From: Candidatus Corynebacterium faecipullorum
Lineage (GTDB): Bacteria > Actinomycetota > Actinomycetes > Mycobacteriales > Mycobacteriaceae
Length of the DNA: 11,455 nucleotides
NCBI GenBank assembly: GCA_019114925.1
Contig: DXEO01000069.1
Span: 1-11,455 of the forward strand
Direction: 5' to 3'
The position numbers and the translations under genes are program-made. Shown one piece after another: positions 1 to 6,473 of the stretch; position 1 is the first letter of the stretch; each line of letters begins with the position of its first letter. The notes under the pieces are model-generated. The model was not told the origin of the DNA. It was given only the letters and a program-made list of their open reading frames with translations, and searched no databases.

Positions 1-43
1 GCACCGGCCCTCTAAGCCGGGCCATTGAAGAGGAAGTAGCCAC

Positions 44-391
44 ATGTACGAGGTCAGCGAAGAACGCTTTGAGGAACTGGTCGGCGAGGCCCTGGATAAA
101 ATTCCGGATCGCTTCGTCGATCAGATGCGCAACTTGGTCATCCTCGTCGAGGAAGAGCACCCGGATAACCCTGAATTGTTGGGGCTTTATGAGGGCGTCA
201 TGCTCACGCACCGCACCGCCTCGCACACCGGCTATCTGCCGGATACGATTTCCATTTACCGGCAGCCTCTGCAGGCCATCAGCAACTCGGAAGAAGAGCT
301 CGCCCACGAAGTTATGGTGACTGTCTTCCACGAGGTCGGGCACTATTTCGGATTCGAGGAGGAGCGCCTCCATGAGCTCGGCTGGGGGTAG
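44..391 (+). CDS. Minimal zincin metallopeptidase (Zincin_1 / PF06262-like)
   Basis: This is a 115-residue acidic, soluble protein with no signal peptide or membrane segment. Near the C-terminus lies the gluzincin-type motif HEVGH (His96, Glu97, His100), where the two histidines would bind zinc and the glutamate would activate water. It is followed by an acidic stretch and a terminal LHELGW, typical of the very short Zincin_1 family; an acidic residue there may be the third ligand. The physiological substrate of the family is unknown. The start is fixed by an in-frame stop at 26-28 and by AGGAAG at 31-36, seven bases before the ATG. The gene converges on the histidine phosphatase gene, 76 bases away. 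Family assignment rests on length and motif; proteolytic activity is inferred. Confidence 0.85.
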   Translation: MYEVSEERFEELVGEALDKIPDRFVDQMRNLVILVEEEHPDNPELLGLYEGVMLTHRTASHTGYLPDTISIYRQPLQAISNSEEELAHEVMVTVFHEVGHYFGFEEERLHELGWG

Positions 392-403
392 GTGCCTAAG
401 GTA

Positions 404-472
404 TCTACCGTGGGACCACAACGACGCCTACCGTAGCCGAAGCGAAACCTACCGTAGCTCTAGCTAACTAGA
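404..472. repeat. Short palindromic repeats CTACCGTAG in convergent gap
   Basis: The gap between the two convergent genes carries CCTACCGTAG at 427-436 and again at 448-457, a period of 21 bases, and a degenerate copy TCTACCGTGG at 404-413. CTAC-C-GTAG is a palindrome around one central base. A further small inverted repeat, TCTAG-CTAA-CTAGA, lies at 459-472 and overlaps the stop codon of the phosphatase gene. No T-rich tail makes this a clear terminator. Its function is unknown; it may be a weak transcription end, a protein-binding array or chance. Confidence 0.5.
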
Positions 473-1115
473 CTTCGGTATCCGCCCAGCGCTTGAGCGT
501 CCACTGGCCAAAAGGCTGGCCTTGCGGCTCCATGAGGGTAAAGCGGCAGTTCGGCATGTAGCCGGTATAAGCAAAGTCGGGGTCCACGCCGCAGGCATGT
601 CTCGTCACCACGCGAATGGCGGCACCGTGGCTGACGACGACAATGTCTTCATCATCCTCCAGCTCCGCAGCGAGATCCTCCACCACCGGTTGGTAGCGCT
701 CGAGCACATCCACGTAGCTCTCACCACCAGGCATCCGAGCGCTCTCATCACCGTCGAGCCAGCCGCGCAGTGCCACCATGTATTCGCGGTGGGTGTCCTC
801 GCTGCCGCTCATTTCATGCTCACCGGCGAAGACCTCGTGCAAGCCGGTACGCACTTCCACGGGAACGTTGCGTTCATCGACGGCCTCGCCGTATGTGCGG
901 GCGGCCAGCATCGCGGTCTGCTGGGCGCGCAGGGCAATAGAACACACAAAACGCACGCGGCGCCCCGCGCACAGCTCAGCTAGCTCACGTCCCACATCTT
1001 CCGCCTGGCCGCGTCCGCGCTCGGTGAGCTCGGCGCCCGGGGGCCGGGTATCCATAACGCGGTCAATATTGGAAAAGGTCTGGCCGTGGCGCAGCAGGAT
1101 GATTCTTCCGGTCAT
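468..1115 (-). CDS. Histidine phosphatase superfamily protein (phosphoglycerate mutase-like)
   Basis: This 215-residue cytosolic protein belongs to the histidine phosphatase superfamily. The N-terminal LLRHGQT holds Arg9-His10-Gly11; His10 would carry the phosphate. Arg63 in ALRAQQTA matches the usual second phosphate-pocket arginine, Glu94 in GLHE is a likely general acid, and His163 in VVVSHGAAIR is the second catalytic histidine. The members are phosphatases or mutases for small phosphoesters; the substrate cannot be read from sequence, and the length suggests a phosphatase rather than a glycolytic mutase. It starts 11 bases after the pheA stop on the same strand, with only a weak GGTGA ribosome site, so it is probably co-transcribed and perhaps translationally coupled with pheA. 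The same pair is adjacent in C. glutamicum as I recall it. No link to phenylalanine synthesis is shown. Confidence 0.88.
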   Translation of the reverse strand: MTGRIILLRHGQTFSNIDRVMDTRPPGAELTERGRGQAEDVGRELAELCAGRRVRFVCSIALRAQQTAMLAARTYGEAVDERNVPVEVRTGLHEVFAGEHEMSGSEDTHREYMVALRGWLDGDESARMPGGESYVDVLERYQPVVEDLAAELEDDEDIVVVSHGAAIRVVTRHACGVDPDFAYTGYMPNCRFTLMEPQGQPFGQWTLKRWADTEV

Positions 1116-1126
1116 GCTTCACCACA

Positions 1127-2038
1127 CTATTGGCCGGTGCGCGCCTGCGCTACCCATTCATCGGCCTCTTGCAACCGCGCCAAGTTCCGTGGCGCCTCCC
1201 CTTGCGCCACTACGGAAGGCCAGGAACCAACGAACACGACGTCCTCCGCCCGCAGCCATAGTGCCCGCAGAGCCTCCGCCACCGGCTGGTCCTCAATGTG
1301 CCCGATAAGGTCAGCATGGAAGCGGTAGTTACCAAAGACGGTGCGCAGCGGGCGGGATTCGATGCGGGAGAGGTCCACCCCGCGGTGCGCGAATTCCTGT
1401 AGGGCCCCCACCAGGGAGCCCGGCTCGTTGGGCAGGGTGAAGATGACGGACGTCCTGTCGTTGCCGGTCCGTTCGGTCGGCTTTCCGGCCGGTCCCACGA
1501 GAACGAAACGAGTCGTGGCCCCCGCGACATCTGCCACATTCTCCGCAAGAGTATCCAGCCCAAAGACCTCCGCTGCGCGGGCAGGGGCGGCAGCGACATC
1601 CACCTCTCCGCGCGCCACGGCTTGCGCCGCCGCGCCATTCGACGCCGCCGGAACATACTCCACGTCCGGAAGGTTCTGCTCCAACCAACCGCGCACCTGC
1701 TGGTAGGCCACGGGATGCGTGGAAAAGGTGCGAAAATTCTCTGCGGTGGTGCCTGGGCGCACCAGAATGGAAAAGGACACCGGCAGGTCTACCTCACGGT
1801 AGATCTGGACCCGGGAGCCGTCGGCAAGCGCGTCAAAGGTGGCAGTCACCGGCCCATCCACGGAGTTTTCGATAGCCACGCAGGCATAATCCGCCGCACC
1901 AGTGCGCACCGCAGCCAGCGCCTCGGCCGGGGAGCTCACCGGCATCCCCTCGGGGGAAGCAAAGTCTGCGGCGAAGTGCTGCATCGCCGCTTCCGTAAAG
2001 GTTCCGGCCGGCCCGAGGAATGCGATGGTGGTGCTCAT
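1127..2038 (-). CDS. pheA: Prephenate dehydratase
   Basis: PheA converts prephenate to phenylpyruvate, water and CO2, the committed step to phenylalanine, in the cytosol. The 303 residues are the normal length for a stand-alone dehydratase without chorismate mutase. The catalytic domain spans about residues 4-182: it opens with IAFLGPAGTFTE, has an ENS motif at 57-59, and carries the conserved TRF at 176-178, whose threonine is essential in the family. An ACT regulatory domain follows at about 197-273 with PGSLVG (206-211) and ESRP (227-230), the phenylalanine-binding motifs, so feedback inhibition by phenylalanine is expected. The ATG has no good Shine-Dalgarno site, but a perfect -10 box lies 8 bases upstream of it, suggesting a leaderless mRNA. 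It is divergent from the amidase gene and followed by the histidine phosphatase gene. Confidence 0.96.
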   Translation of the reverse strand: MSTTIAFLGPAGTFTEAAMQHFAADFASPEGMPVSSPAEALAAVRTGAADYACVAIENSVDGPVTATFDALADGSRVQIYREVDLPVSFSILVRPGTTAENFRTFSTHPVAYQQVRGWLEQNLPDVEYVPAASNGAAAQAVARGEVDVAAAPARAAEVFGLDTLAENVADVAGATTRFVLVGPAGKPTERTGNDRTSVIFTLPNEPGSLVGALQEFAHRGVDLSRIESRPLRTVFGNYRFHADLIGHIEDQPVAEALRALWLRAEDVVFVGSWPSVVAQGEAPRNLARLQEADEWVAQARTGQ

Positions 2039-2045
2039 GACAGCA

Positions 2046-2051
2046 ACTTTA
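2046..2051 (-). promoter_or_regulatory. Putative -10 box of pheA (leaderless)
   Basis: On the minus strand this hexamer reads TAAAGT, a full match to the corynebacterial TANANT -10 pattern. It occupies -13 to -8 relative to the A of the pheA ATG, which would put the transcription start at the start codon. No convincing -35 element is seen, which is common in corynebacteria. Position and match are direct observations; promoter activity is inferred. Confidence 0.5.
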
Positions 2052-2065
2052 TCTCACACAACTAC

Positions 2066-2071
2066 TAAACT
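2066..2071 (+). promoter_or_regulatory. Putative -10 box of the amidase gene (leaderless)
   Basis: TAAACT matches TANANT completely and lies at -14 to -9 before the ATG at 2080. No Shine-Dalgarno sequence precedes that ATG, so a leaderless transcript is likely. The box is only 14 bases from the pheA -10 box on the other strand, so the two promoters would compete for polymerase. Confidence 0.5.
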
Positions 2072-2079
2072 GAGCCGCC

Positions 2080-3225
2080 ATGGAAAGCACCGAGTTCACT
2101 CTGGACAAGCTGCGCGAAGATCTGTCTGGTCTGAGCCCCGCGGAGCACGGCTTCACGTACCTCGACCTCGAACGCCGGCCGCACACGCACGGGCGCTTGA
2201 GCGGCTGGATCCTCTCGGTCAAGGACCTCAATGATGTCGCCGGCATGCCCACCACGCTCGGACATGCCGAGCGTGCCTACGTGGCGGAGGAGACCGATCC
2301 TTTCGTGCAGGAGCTGATTGACGCCGGCGCGCTCGTCGTCGGCAAATCCACCGCGCCCGAGCTGGGCCTGCGCGTGGACACCGAACCTGTTGGCCTGCCG
2401 CACCCGGATAATCCGCTCTACCCGGGCCATACTCCGGGCGGTTCCTCCGGCGGAGCGGCGGTCCAGGTGGCGCGGGGTCTGCTGCGCGCCGCGCATGCCT
2501 CCGACGGTGGCGGTTCCATCCGCGTGCCAGCTGCCGCCTGCGGCGTCGTCGGTTTTAAGCCCGGCGGCGAGGACCTCTCGGTACAGGGCTTCATCACGCG
2601 CAGCATCGCCGATACCGCAACGCTGCACGGCCTTCGCCCACGTGCCCGGCGCGCTCGCATCGGCGTGCTGACGGATCCCCTCTTCACTCAAACCGAGGTG
2701 GCCCCGCACATGCTGCGCGCGGTCGCAGAGGCCACCGCCACCTTTGAAGGCGCGGGTTTCGAAACCGTGGCCATTTCTCCCTATCCCCAGGCCGCGGCTA
2801 CCTTTGAGGCCTTCCAGCATATCTTTAGTCGCCGGCTGGCCGGCCTTGACTTCGCAGCAGGCTACGCGGAATGGATCCGCGCGAAGGGCCGCCGCGTCAC
2901 GGATTCTGAATTCGCCGCGGCCCGCGCCCACGCCGCGCAGCTACCGGAAATGCTGGCACAAGAGTGGGAAGTCGACGCCATCTTGAGCCCCATGCTAGCC
3001 TTCGATCCGCCCCGGCGCGGGCACTTCCTGGCACTGGAGCACCAGGCCAACTTCGATGAGCAAACGCGGTGGTCACCGTGGGGCTCGCTGTTCAACGTGG
3101 CGCAGCTGCCCGCCATCTGCGTGCCGTGGCCGGTGCGCGATCATCCGCCCGTGGGCGTGCACTTAGGTTCGCTCACGCTTGACGAGTCCTCCCTGCTCGG
3201 CCTCGCACAGGTGCTTCACCCATGA
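2080..3225 (+). CDS. Amidase signature family hydrolase
   Basis: This is a 381-residue soluble enzyme of the amidase signature family, which hydrolyses amide bonds with a Ser-cisSer-Lys triad. All three are present: Lys48 in SVKDL, Ser122 in the GGSSGG loop (120-125), and the nucleophile Ser146 in SDGGGSIRVP. The 24-residue spacing from Ser122 to Ser146 equals that of fatty acid amide hydrolase (217 to 241). The following GVVGFKP is also typical. At 381 residues it is shorter than the usual 450-500, mainly in the C-terminal half; a role in GatCAB is unlikely because no gatC or gatB is adjacent. The substrate is unknown. The start is the first ATG after the leaderless-type promoter. The stop overlaps the start of the CPBP protease gene as ATGA, so the two are translationally coupled. 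Confidence 0.9.
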   Translation: MESTEFTLDKLREDLSGLSPAEHGFTYLDLERRPHTHGRLSGWILSVKDLNDVAGMPTTLGHAERAYVAEETDPFVQELIDAGALVVGKSTAPELGLRVDTEPVGLPHPDNPLYPGHTPGGSSGGAAVQVARGLLRAAHASDGGGSIRVPAAACGVVGFKPGGEDLSVQGFITRSIADTATLHGLRPRARRARIGVLTDPLFTQTEVAPHMLRAVAEATATFEGAGFETVAISPYPQAAATFEAFQHIFSRRLAGLDFAAGYAEWIRAKGRRVTDSEFAAARAHAAQLPEMLAQEWEVDAILSPMLAFDPPRRGHFLALEHQANFDEQTRWSPWGSLFNVAQLPAICVPWPVRDHPPVGVHLGSLTLDESSLLGLAQVLHP

Positions 3226-3920
3226 TCGCGCGCTCACGCGTGCGGGCGGAAATACTCATCGTCCTCACCATCACGTTTGGTATCTCGGGTGTGCGCGCCG
3301 TGCTGCGTCTGACCGATTCCCTGCTCAACCCGGCGCCGCTCAACGAGCAATCGGTCACCATCAATGCCTCGCAGTCGGCGACCACACTGCTCGACCTCGC
3401 CTTCCAGCTCTGCAGCGCCGCGGTGCTCTTCGCGTGGGGAGCGCTTGCCCTGTACTTGATTTCCTCTCCACCCCGCCCACAGTGGCAGGACGGCCTGCAC
3501 GGCGCAGCGCTAGCGGCAGTCATTGGCCTTCCGGGATTGGTGCTGTATTACGTAGCGTTGCATTTCGGTTGGACCAAGGAGGTCGTCCCAGGGGCTTTCG
3601 ATACGTGGATTGAGATTCCCGTGCTGCTCATCAAGTCCTTTGCCAACGCCTGGGCGGAGGAGCTGGTGGTGGTGTATTGGCTCATGACCAGGCTCAAGCA
3701 GTCAGGGTGGGCCCTGCCAGCAACACTGGCTGCTTCCTCCATCCTGCGTGGCTCTTATCACCTCTACCAGGGCGTTTCCGCGGGCTTTGGCAATATCATC
3801 ATGGGCGTGCTCTATGGCTGGTACTTCCACCGCACGGGGAAGGTGTGGCCGCTGGTCATCGCGCATTTTCTGATCGACGCCGTCGCTTTCGTGGGCTACG
3901 CCCTGCTCTTCGGTGCTTAA
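3222..3920 (+). CDS. CPBP family intramembrane metalloprotease (Rce1/Abi-like)
   Basis: This 232-residue protein is rich in hydrophobic segments (about 11-30, 56-80, 95-120, 132-153, 164-178, 189-201 and 209-230) and is probably an integral membrane protein. It carries the CPBP pattern: Glu146-Glu147 in WAEELVVVYWL, His180 in RGSYHLYQG, and HFLID at 215-219. In Rce1 relatives these residues form the metal site. The usual EExxxR arginine is absent (Val150/Val151, with Tyr152 after), which resembles an actinobacterial subgroup. Bacterial members have been linked to prenyl-protein-like processing, bacteriocin immunity or protein scaffolding, but the substrate here is unknown. It overlaps the amidase gene by four bases (ATGA at 3222-3225), so it has no ribosome site of its own outside that coding sequence. 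It is followed by a 92-base gap before the LCP gene. Confidence 0.87.
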   Translation: MIARSRVRAEILIVLTITFGISGVRAVLRLTDSLLNPAPLNEQSVTINASQSATTLLDLAFQLCSAAVLFAWGALALYLISSPPRPQWQDGLHGAALAAVIGLPGLVLYYVALHFGWTKEVVPGAFDTWIEIPVLLIKSFANAWAEELVVVYWLMTRLKQSGWALPATLAASSILRGSYHLYQGVSAGFGNIIMGVLYGWYFHRTGKVWPLVIAHFLIDAVAFVGYALLFGA

Positions 3921-3981
3921 GCACGGGCCAAGAGTTCGTGCCACCACGCAGACCACGACCTCACCCTGTGTGATAGATGGG

Positions 3982-3997
3982 GCGAAAGTGATTTCGC
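3982..3997. promoter_or_regulatory. Inverted repeat upstream of the LCP gene, operator-like
   Basis: GCGAAA-GTGA-TTTCGC is a perfect 6+4+6 inverted repeat. It ends two bases before the putative -10 box at 4000-4005, so it covers the spacer and part of the -35 region. A bound protein here would be expected to block polymerase. I cannot match it with confidence to a known corynebacterial regulator. Confidence 0.4.
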
Positions 3998-3999
3998 GG

Positions 4000-4005
4000 T
4001 ACAGT
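4000..4005 (+). promoter_or_regulatory. Putative -10 box of the LCP gene (leaderless)
   Basis: TACAGT fully matches TANANT and lies at -13 to -8 before the ATG at 4013. There is no Shine-Dalgarno sequence before that ATG. This supports ATG 4013 rather than the in-frame GTG at 4004, which would lie inside the promoter. Confidence 0.55.
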
Positions 4006-4012
4006 GTTCCCC

Positions 4013-5416
4013 ATGACCTACCAAGGACGCGACCCAGAGCGCGAAGCTCGCCGTGCCGGCGCGCCCCACGGCGATTCCCGCCGCGCGGGCTCCGCTGATT
4101 CAGCGAACCCTTCCCGCCCCCACAACCCGGCTGGTCCGCGCACTGCGGATGCCGCCGGGCAGGACGCCGGCGAATTTGTCCTTGGTGCCGACGGACAGCC
4201 CTTGCGTGATCGCTACGGCCGCCCAGTGCGCCGCCGCCCCTCCGCACAGCGCGGCACGCCGTCTCATAATTCCGCACGCGCCCAACGCCCCAGCCCGCGT
4301 CGCTCACGGCCGGAGGAAACCCGCTTCGATGTCGACGCTTACATGGCCCAGCACTCCCCCGCGCGCCCAGCGCCCCGCCAGAGCACGCCGACCCGGGAAC
4401 CTGCCGCCAGCACATACCGGCGAAGCCCCGACGCACCGCCACGCAGCTATTCCCCGCAGACTCCGTCCCGAGGGCGCCCCGTGGGGCGCCCGCATAGCCG
4501 CCGCAAGAAGGTCAACCCGGCTAAGCAGGTTTTCGGTTGCCTGGGCTGGCTCGTCGTCATCGCCCTCGTCTTCATGGTGGCCTTCACCCTGTGGACGGAT
4601 TCACGCCTCACCCGTATCGATGCCCTGCCCACCGAGCAGGTGGCACAGACCTCTGGGACGAACTGGCTGTTGGTGGGCTCGGACTCGCGCCAGGGCCTCA
4701 CTGAAGAGCAGCAAGCGGAGCTAGGCACTGGCGGCGATGTAGGCGTCGGCCGCACCGATACCATCATGCTGCTCCACATTCCCGCATCTGGAAAGGCCCA
4801 GCTGGTCTCCATTCCGCGCGATAGCTACGTCGACGTGCCCGGCTTCGGCATGGACAAGGTCAACGCTGCCTTCACCTACGGTGGGCCGCAGCTGCTGACC
4901 CAAACCGTGGAACAAGCCACCGGCCTCCACATCGATCACTATGCGGAGATCGGTATGGGCGGTTTGGCAAACGTCGTGGATTCCGTGGGCGGCGTAGAGA
5001 TTTGCGTCAAGGAGCCCATCAACGATCCGCTCGCGGGCATCGACCTTCAAGCGGGCTGCCAGAAGCTCCGCGGCCCAGATGCCCTCGGCTATGTGCGTAC
5101 CCGCGCTACCGCGATGGGTGACTTGGACCGCGTCGAGCGCCAGCGCGAGTTCTTCGCCGCGTTGCTGAATAAGGCAACCTCCTTCTCCACCATTGGCAAT
5201 CCCTTCAAGGTTGTCTCCCTGGTCAACCACACCGCGGATTCCTTCATCGTCAACGAGAAGGACCACGTCTGGCACCTAGCCCGCGTGGCGCTATCCATGG
5301 CCTCAGGCGTGGAGACAAATACGGTTCCCGTCGGCGGCTTCGAGGACACGGTCGTGGGCAATGTTGTCCTCTGGGATGACGCTGAGGCCCAAGCGCTTTG
5401 GGACTCCATGCGCTAA
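4013..5416 (+). CDS. lcpB: LytR-CpsA-Psr (LCP) family cell-wall ligase
   Basis: LCP proteins transfer lipid-linked glycopolymers to peptidoglycan outside the membrane; in mycolic-acid bacteria the polymer is arabinogalactan. The 467-residue protein has a long cytosolic tail (about 1-172) rich in Pro, Arg, Ser and Ala and probably disordered, one membrane segment at about 173-194, and an external LCP domain at about 210-400. Conserved residues are visible: Arg247 and Asp249 in GRTDTI, Arg269-Asp270 in SIPRDSY, the YVRTR arginines 362 and 364, and Asp372-Arg373 plus Arg376 in the DRVERQ stretch. There is no C-terminal LytR_C domain. ATG 4013 is chosen over the upstream GTG at 4004 because of the promoter. 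The symbol is given from remembered synteny with C. glutamicum cg3210 (lcpB) near pheA; the family is certain, the exact orthology less so. Confidence 0.9.
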   Translation: MTYQGRDPEREARRAGAPHGDSRRAGSADSANPSRPHNPAGPRTADAAGQDAGEFVLGADGQPLRDRYGRPVRRRPSAQRGTPSHNSARAQRPSPRRSRPEETRFDVDAYMAQHSPARPAPRQSTPTREPAASTYRRSPDAPPRSYSPQTPSRGRPVGRPHSRRKKVNPAKQVFGCLGWLVVIALVFMVAFTLWTDSRLTRIDALPTEQVAQTSGTNWLLVGSDSRQGLTEEQQAELGTGGDVGVGRTDTIMLLHIPASGKAQLVSIPRDSYVDVPGFGMDKVNAAFTYGGPQLLTQTVEQATGLHIDHYAEIGMGGLANVVDSVGGVEICVKEPINDPLAGIDLQAGCQKLRGPDALGYVRTRATAMGDLDRVERQREFFAALLNKATSFSTIGNPFKVVSLVNHTADSFIVNEKDHVWHLARVALSMASGVETNTVPVGGFEDTVVGNVVLWDDAEAQALWDSMR

Positions 5417-5434
5417 GGCTCTGGCCGGTCGTTT

Positions 5435-5484
5435 CGATCAAATAAGGCTCCAAAACCTTGTGGTTTTGGAGCCTTATTTGATCG
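5435..5484. terminator. Long symmetrical bidirectional hairpin terminator
   Basis: Two perfect 23-base arms (5435-5457 and 5462-5484) flank a 4-base loop TTGT. The inner GC-containing part (GGCTCCAAAACC and its complement) is followed on both strands by TTATTTGAT, a moderate T-rich tail. It lies 18 bases after the stop of the LCP gene and 38 bases after the stop of the minus-strand DUF5926 gene, so it can end transcription from both sides. The stem is longer than that of a typical intrinsic terminator. Confidence 0.88.
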
Positions 5485-5522
5485 TTTCGTACCCGCGCCT
5501 CGGGGCTGAAGCACCGAGGAGA

Positions 5523-6452
5523 CTAGCGCAGCGTCACCTGACGGGACTTGATGTTCTGCAGCTGCTTGCGCTCATCGGCGTCGAGGTTGGCGTCGTTGGA
5601 GATCTCCTCCTCCAGCGCCTTGTTCACGCGAGACAGCTCGGCCTCATAGGAGTCGTGCGCAACCTCCGGGTCGAGGTCGAAGACCGGGGCGATCAGGCCG
5701 TGGGTGCGGAAGACACCGGCGAACTTGGTGTTCTCGCCCAGGTTGAGCTCACCTCGAGCGGCAATGCGCGCGAGGGCGTTAAGGAAAGCATTCTCGTCAT
5801 CGCACGGGCGAACCCAGCGGATGTGTGCCTTGCCGCCACCGGCGTTAGCCCAGAAGGCGGTGCCGACGAAGCCTTCGGCCTCCTGGCCCACCTGGTATGA
5901 CTCGATGACGGAATCATTAGCGCGCTGCAGAGCCTGCGCCATCTGCGGAGGAACCTGCGCGCCCTCCGGCATCCACCACGCGAAGTCCTGGTAGACGTTG
6001 ATTTCCAGCTCGGCGTCTTCTTCCAGCAGCTCCTTGAGCTCCGGCTGGGAGCCATCAGCAGCAGTAGACTCAAGGGTGGAGCCCGGCGCGTTGTTCTTCA
6101 CCCAGTTCAGGGCAAAAGCCAGGTCGCGGCCCGGGTTGTGAGTGTGGGACTGTACCTGCAGGCCCACGAAGGCCTCACCGCCTGATTCCTCATCACGAAT
6201 GAGAGCCGCGGTAGCACCGGGCAGTACGGTGGCGACGTAGACGTCCTTGTCAAAGCCCTTGACGGACAGCTTCGCCGTTGCGGAAGGGACGAATTCCTGC
6301 AAGGCAACGAGGCTAGCCTCAGCAGCAAGCCCGCTGAAGGGGCGAGGGTCCTTTTCCAGGGCGGCGCGCTCGGCGGCGCGGGCAGCGAGCTTAGCTTGGC
6401 GGCGGGACATGCCCTCCGGCAGCTGTTCGTTCTTCTTTTTCTTCTTGGCCAT
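5523..6452 (-). CDS. DUF5926 family protein
   Basis: This is a 309-residue soluble protein of an actinobacterial family of unknown function, sometimes mislabelled topoisomerase II in older records. It begins with a lysine cluster (MAKKKKKNEQ), then a basic/alanine-rich helix (about 15-33), a globular domain with AFALNWVKNN and the aromatic DFAWWMPEG in the middle, and a charged C-terminal helical region (about 265-309). No catalytic motif or membrane segment is evident. The ATG at 6452 is preferred to an in-frame TTG at 6461; the protein then starts MAKKKKK as expected for the family. TAAGTT, a partial -10 match, sits at -13 to -8 before this ATG, so a leaderless internal transcript is possible. 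It starts 21 bases after the GDPD gene and probably is also read from the ldh promoter. No function is proposed. Confidence 0.85.
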   Translation of the reverse strand: MAKKKKKNEQLPEGMSRRQAKLAARAAERAALEKDPRPFSGLAAEASLVALQEFVPSATAKLSVKGFDKDVYVATVLPGATAALIRDEESGGEAFVGLQVQSHTHNPGRDLAFALNWVKNNAPGSTLESTAADGSQPELKELLEEDAELEINVYQDFAWWMPEGAQVPPQMAQALQRANDSVIESYQVGQEAEGFVGTAFWANAGGGKAHIRWVRPCDDENAFLNALARIAARGELNLGENTKFAGVFRTHGLIAPVFDLDPEVAHDSYEAELSRVNKALEEEISNDANLDADERKQLQNIKSRQVTLR

Positions 6453-6473
6453 ACTGAACAACTTACCTGTTCA

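Noticed and set aside
1..15. Possible 3' end of an upstream plus-strand gene (codons ending in TAA at 13-15)
   Set aside because: Five codons are too few to recognise a gene, and other frames are equally possible.
2253..2275. Perfect 9-base inverted repeat with a 5-base loop inside the amidase gene
   Set aside because: It lies in conserved coding sequence of a GC-rich gene with no T-tract; chance or codon-driven pairing is the simpler reading.
2065..2931. 288-codon open frame on the minus strand opposite the amidase gene
   Set aside because: The plus strand encodes all amidase-signature residues in order; the antisense frame has no recognisable domain.
4004..4012. GTG start for the LCP protein three codons upstream
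   Set aside because: It falls within the putative -10 box and has no ribosome site.
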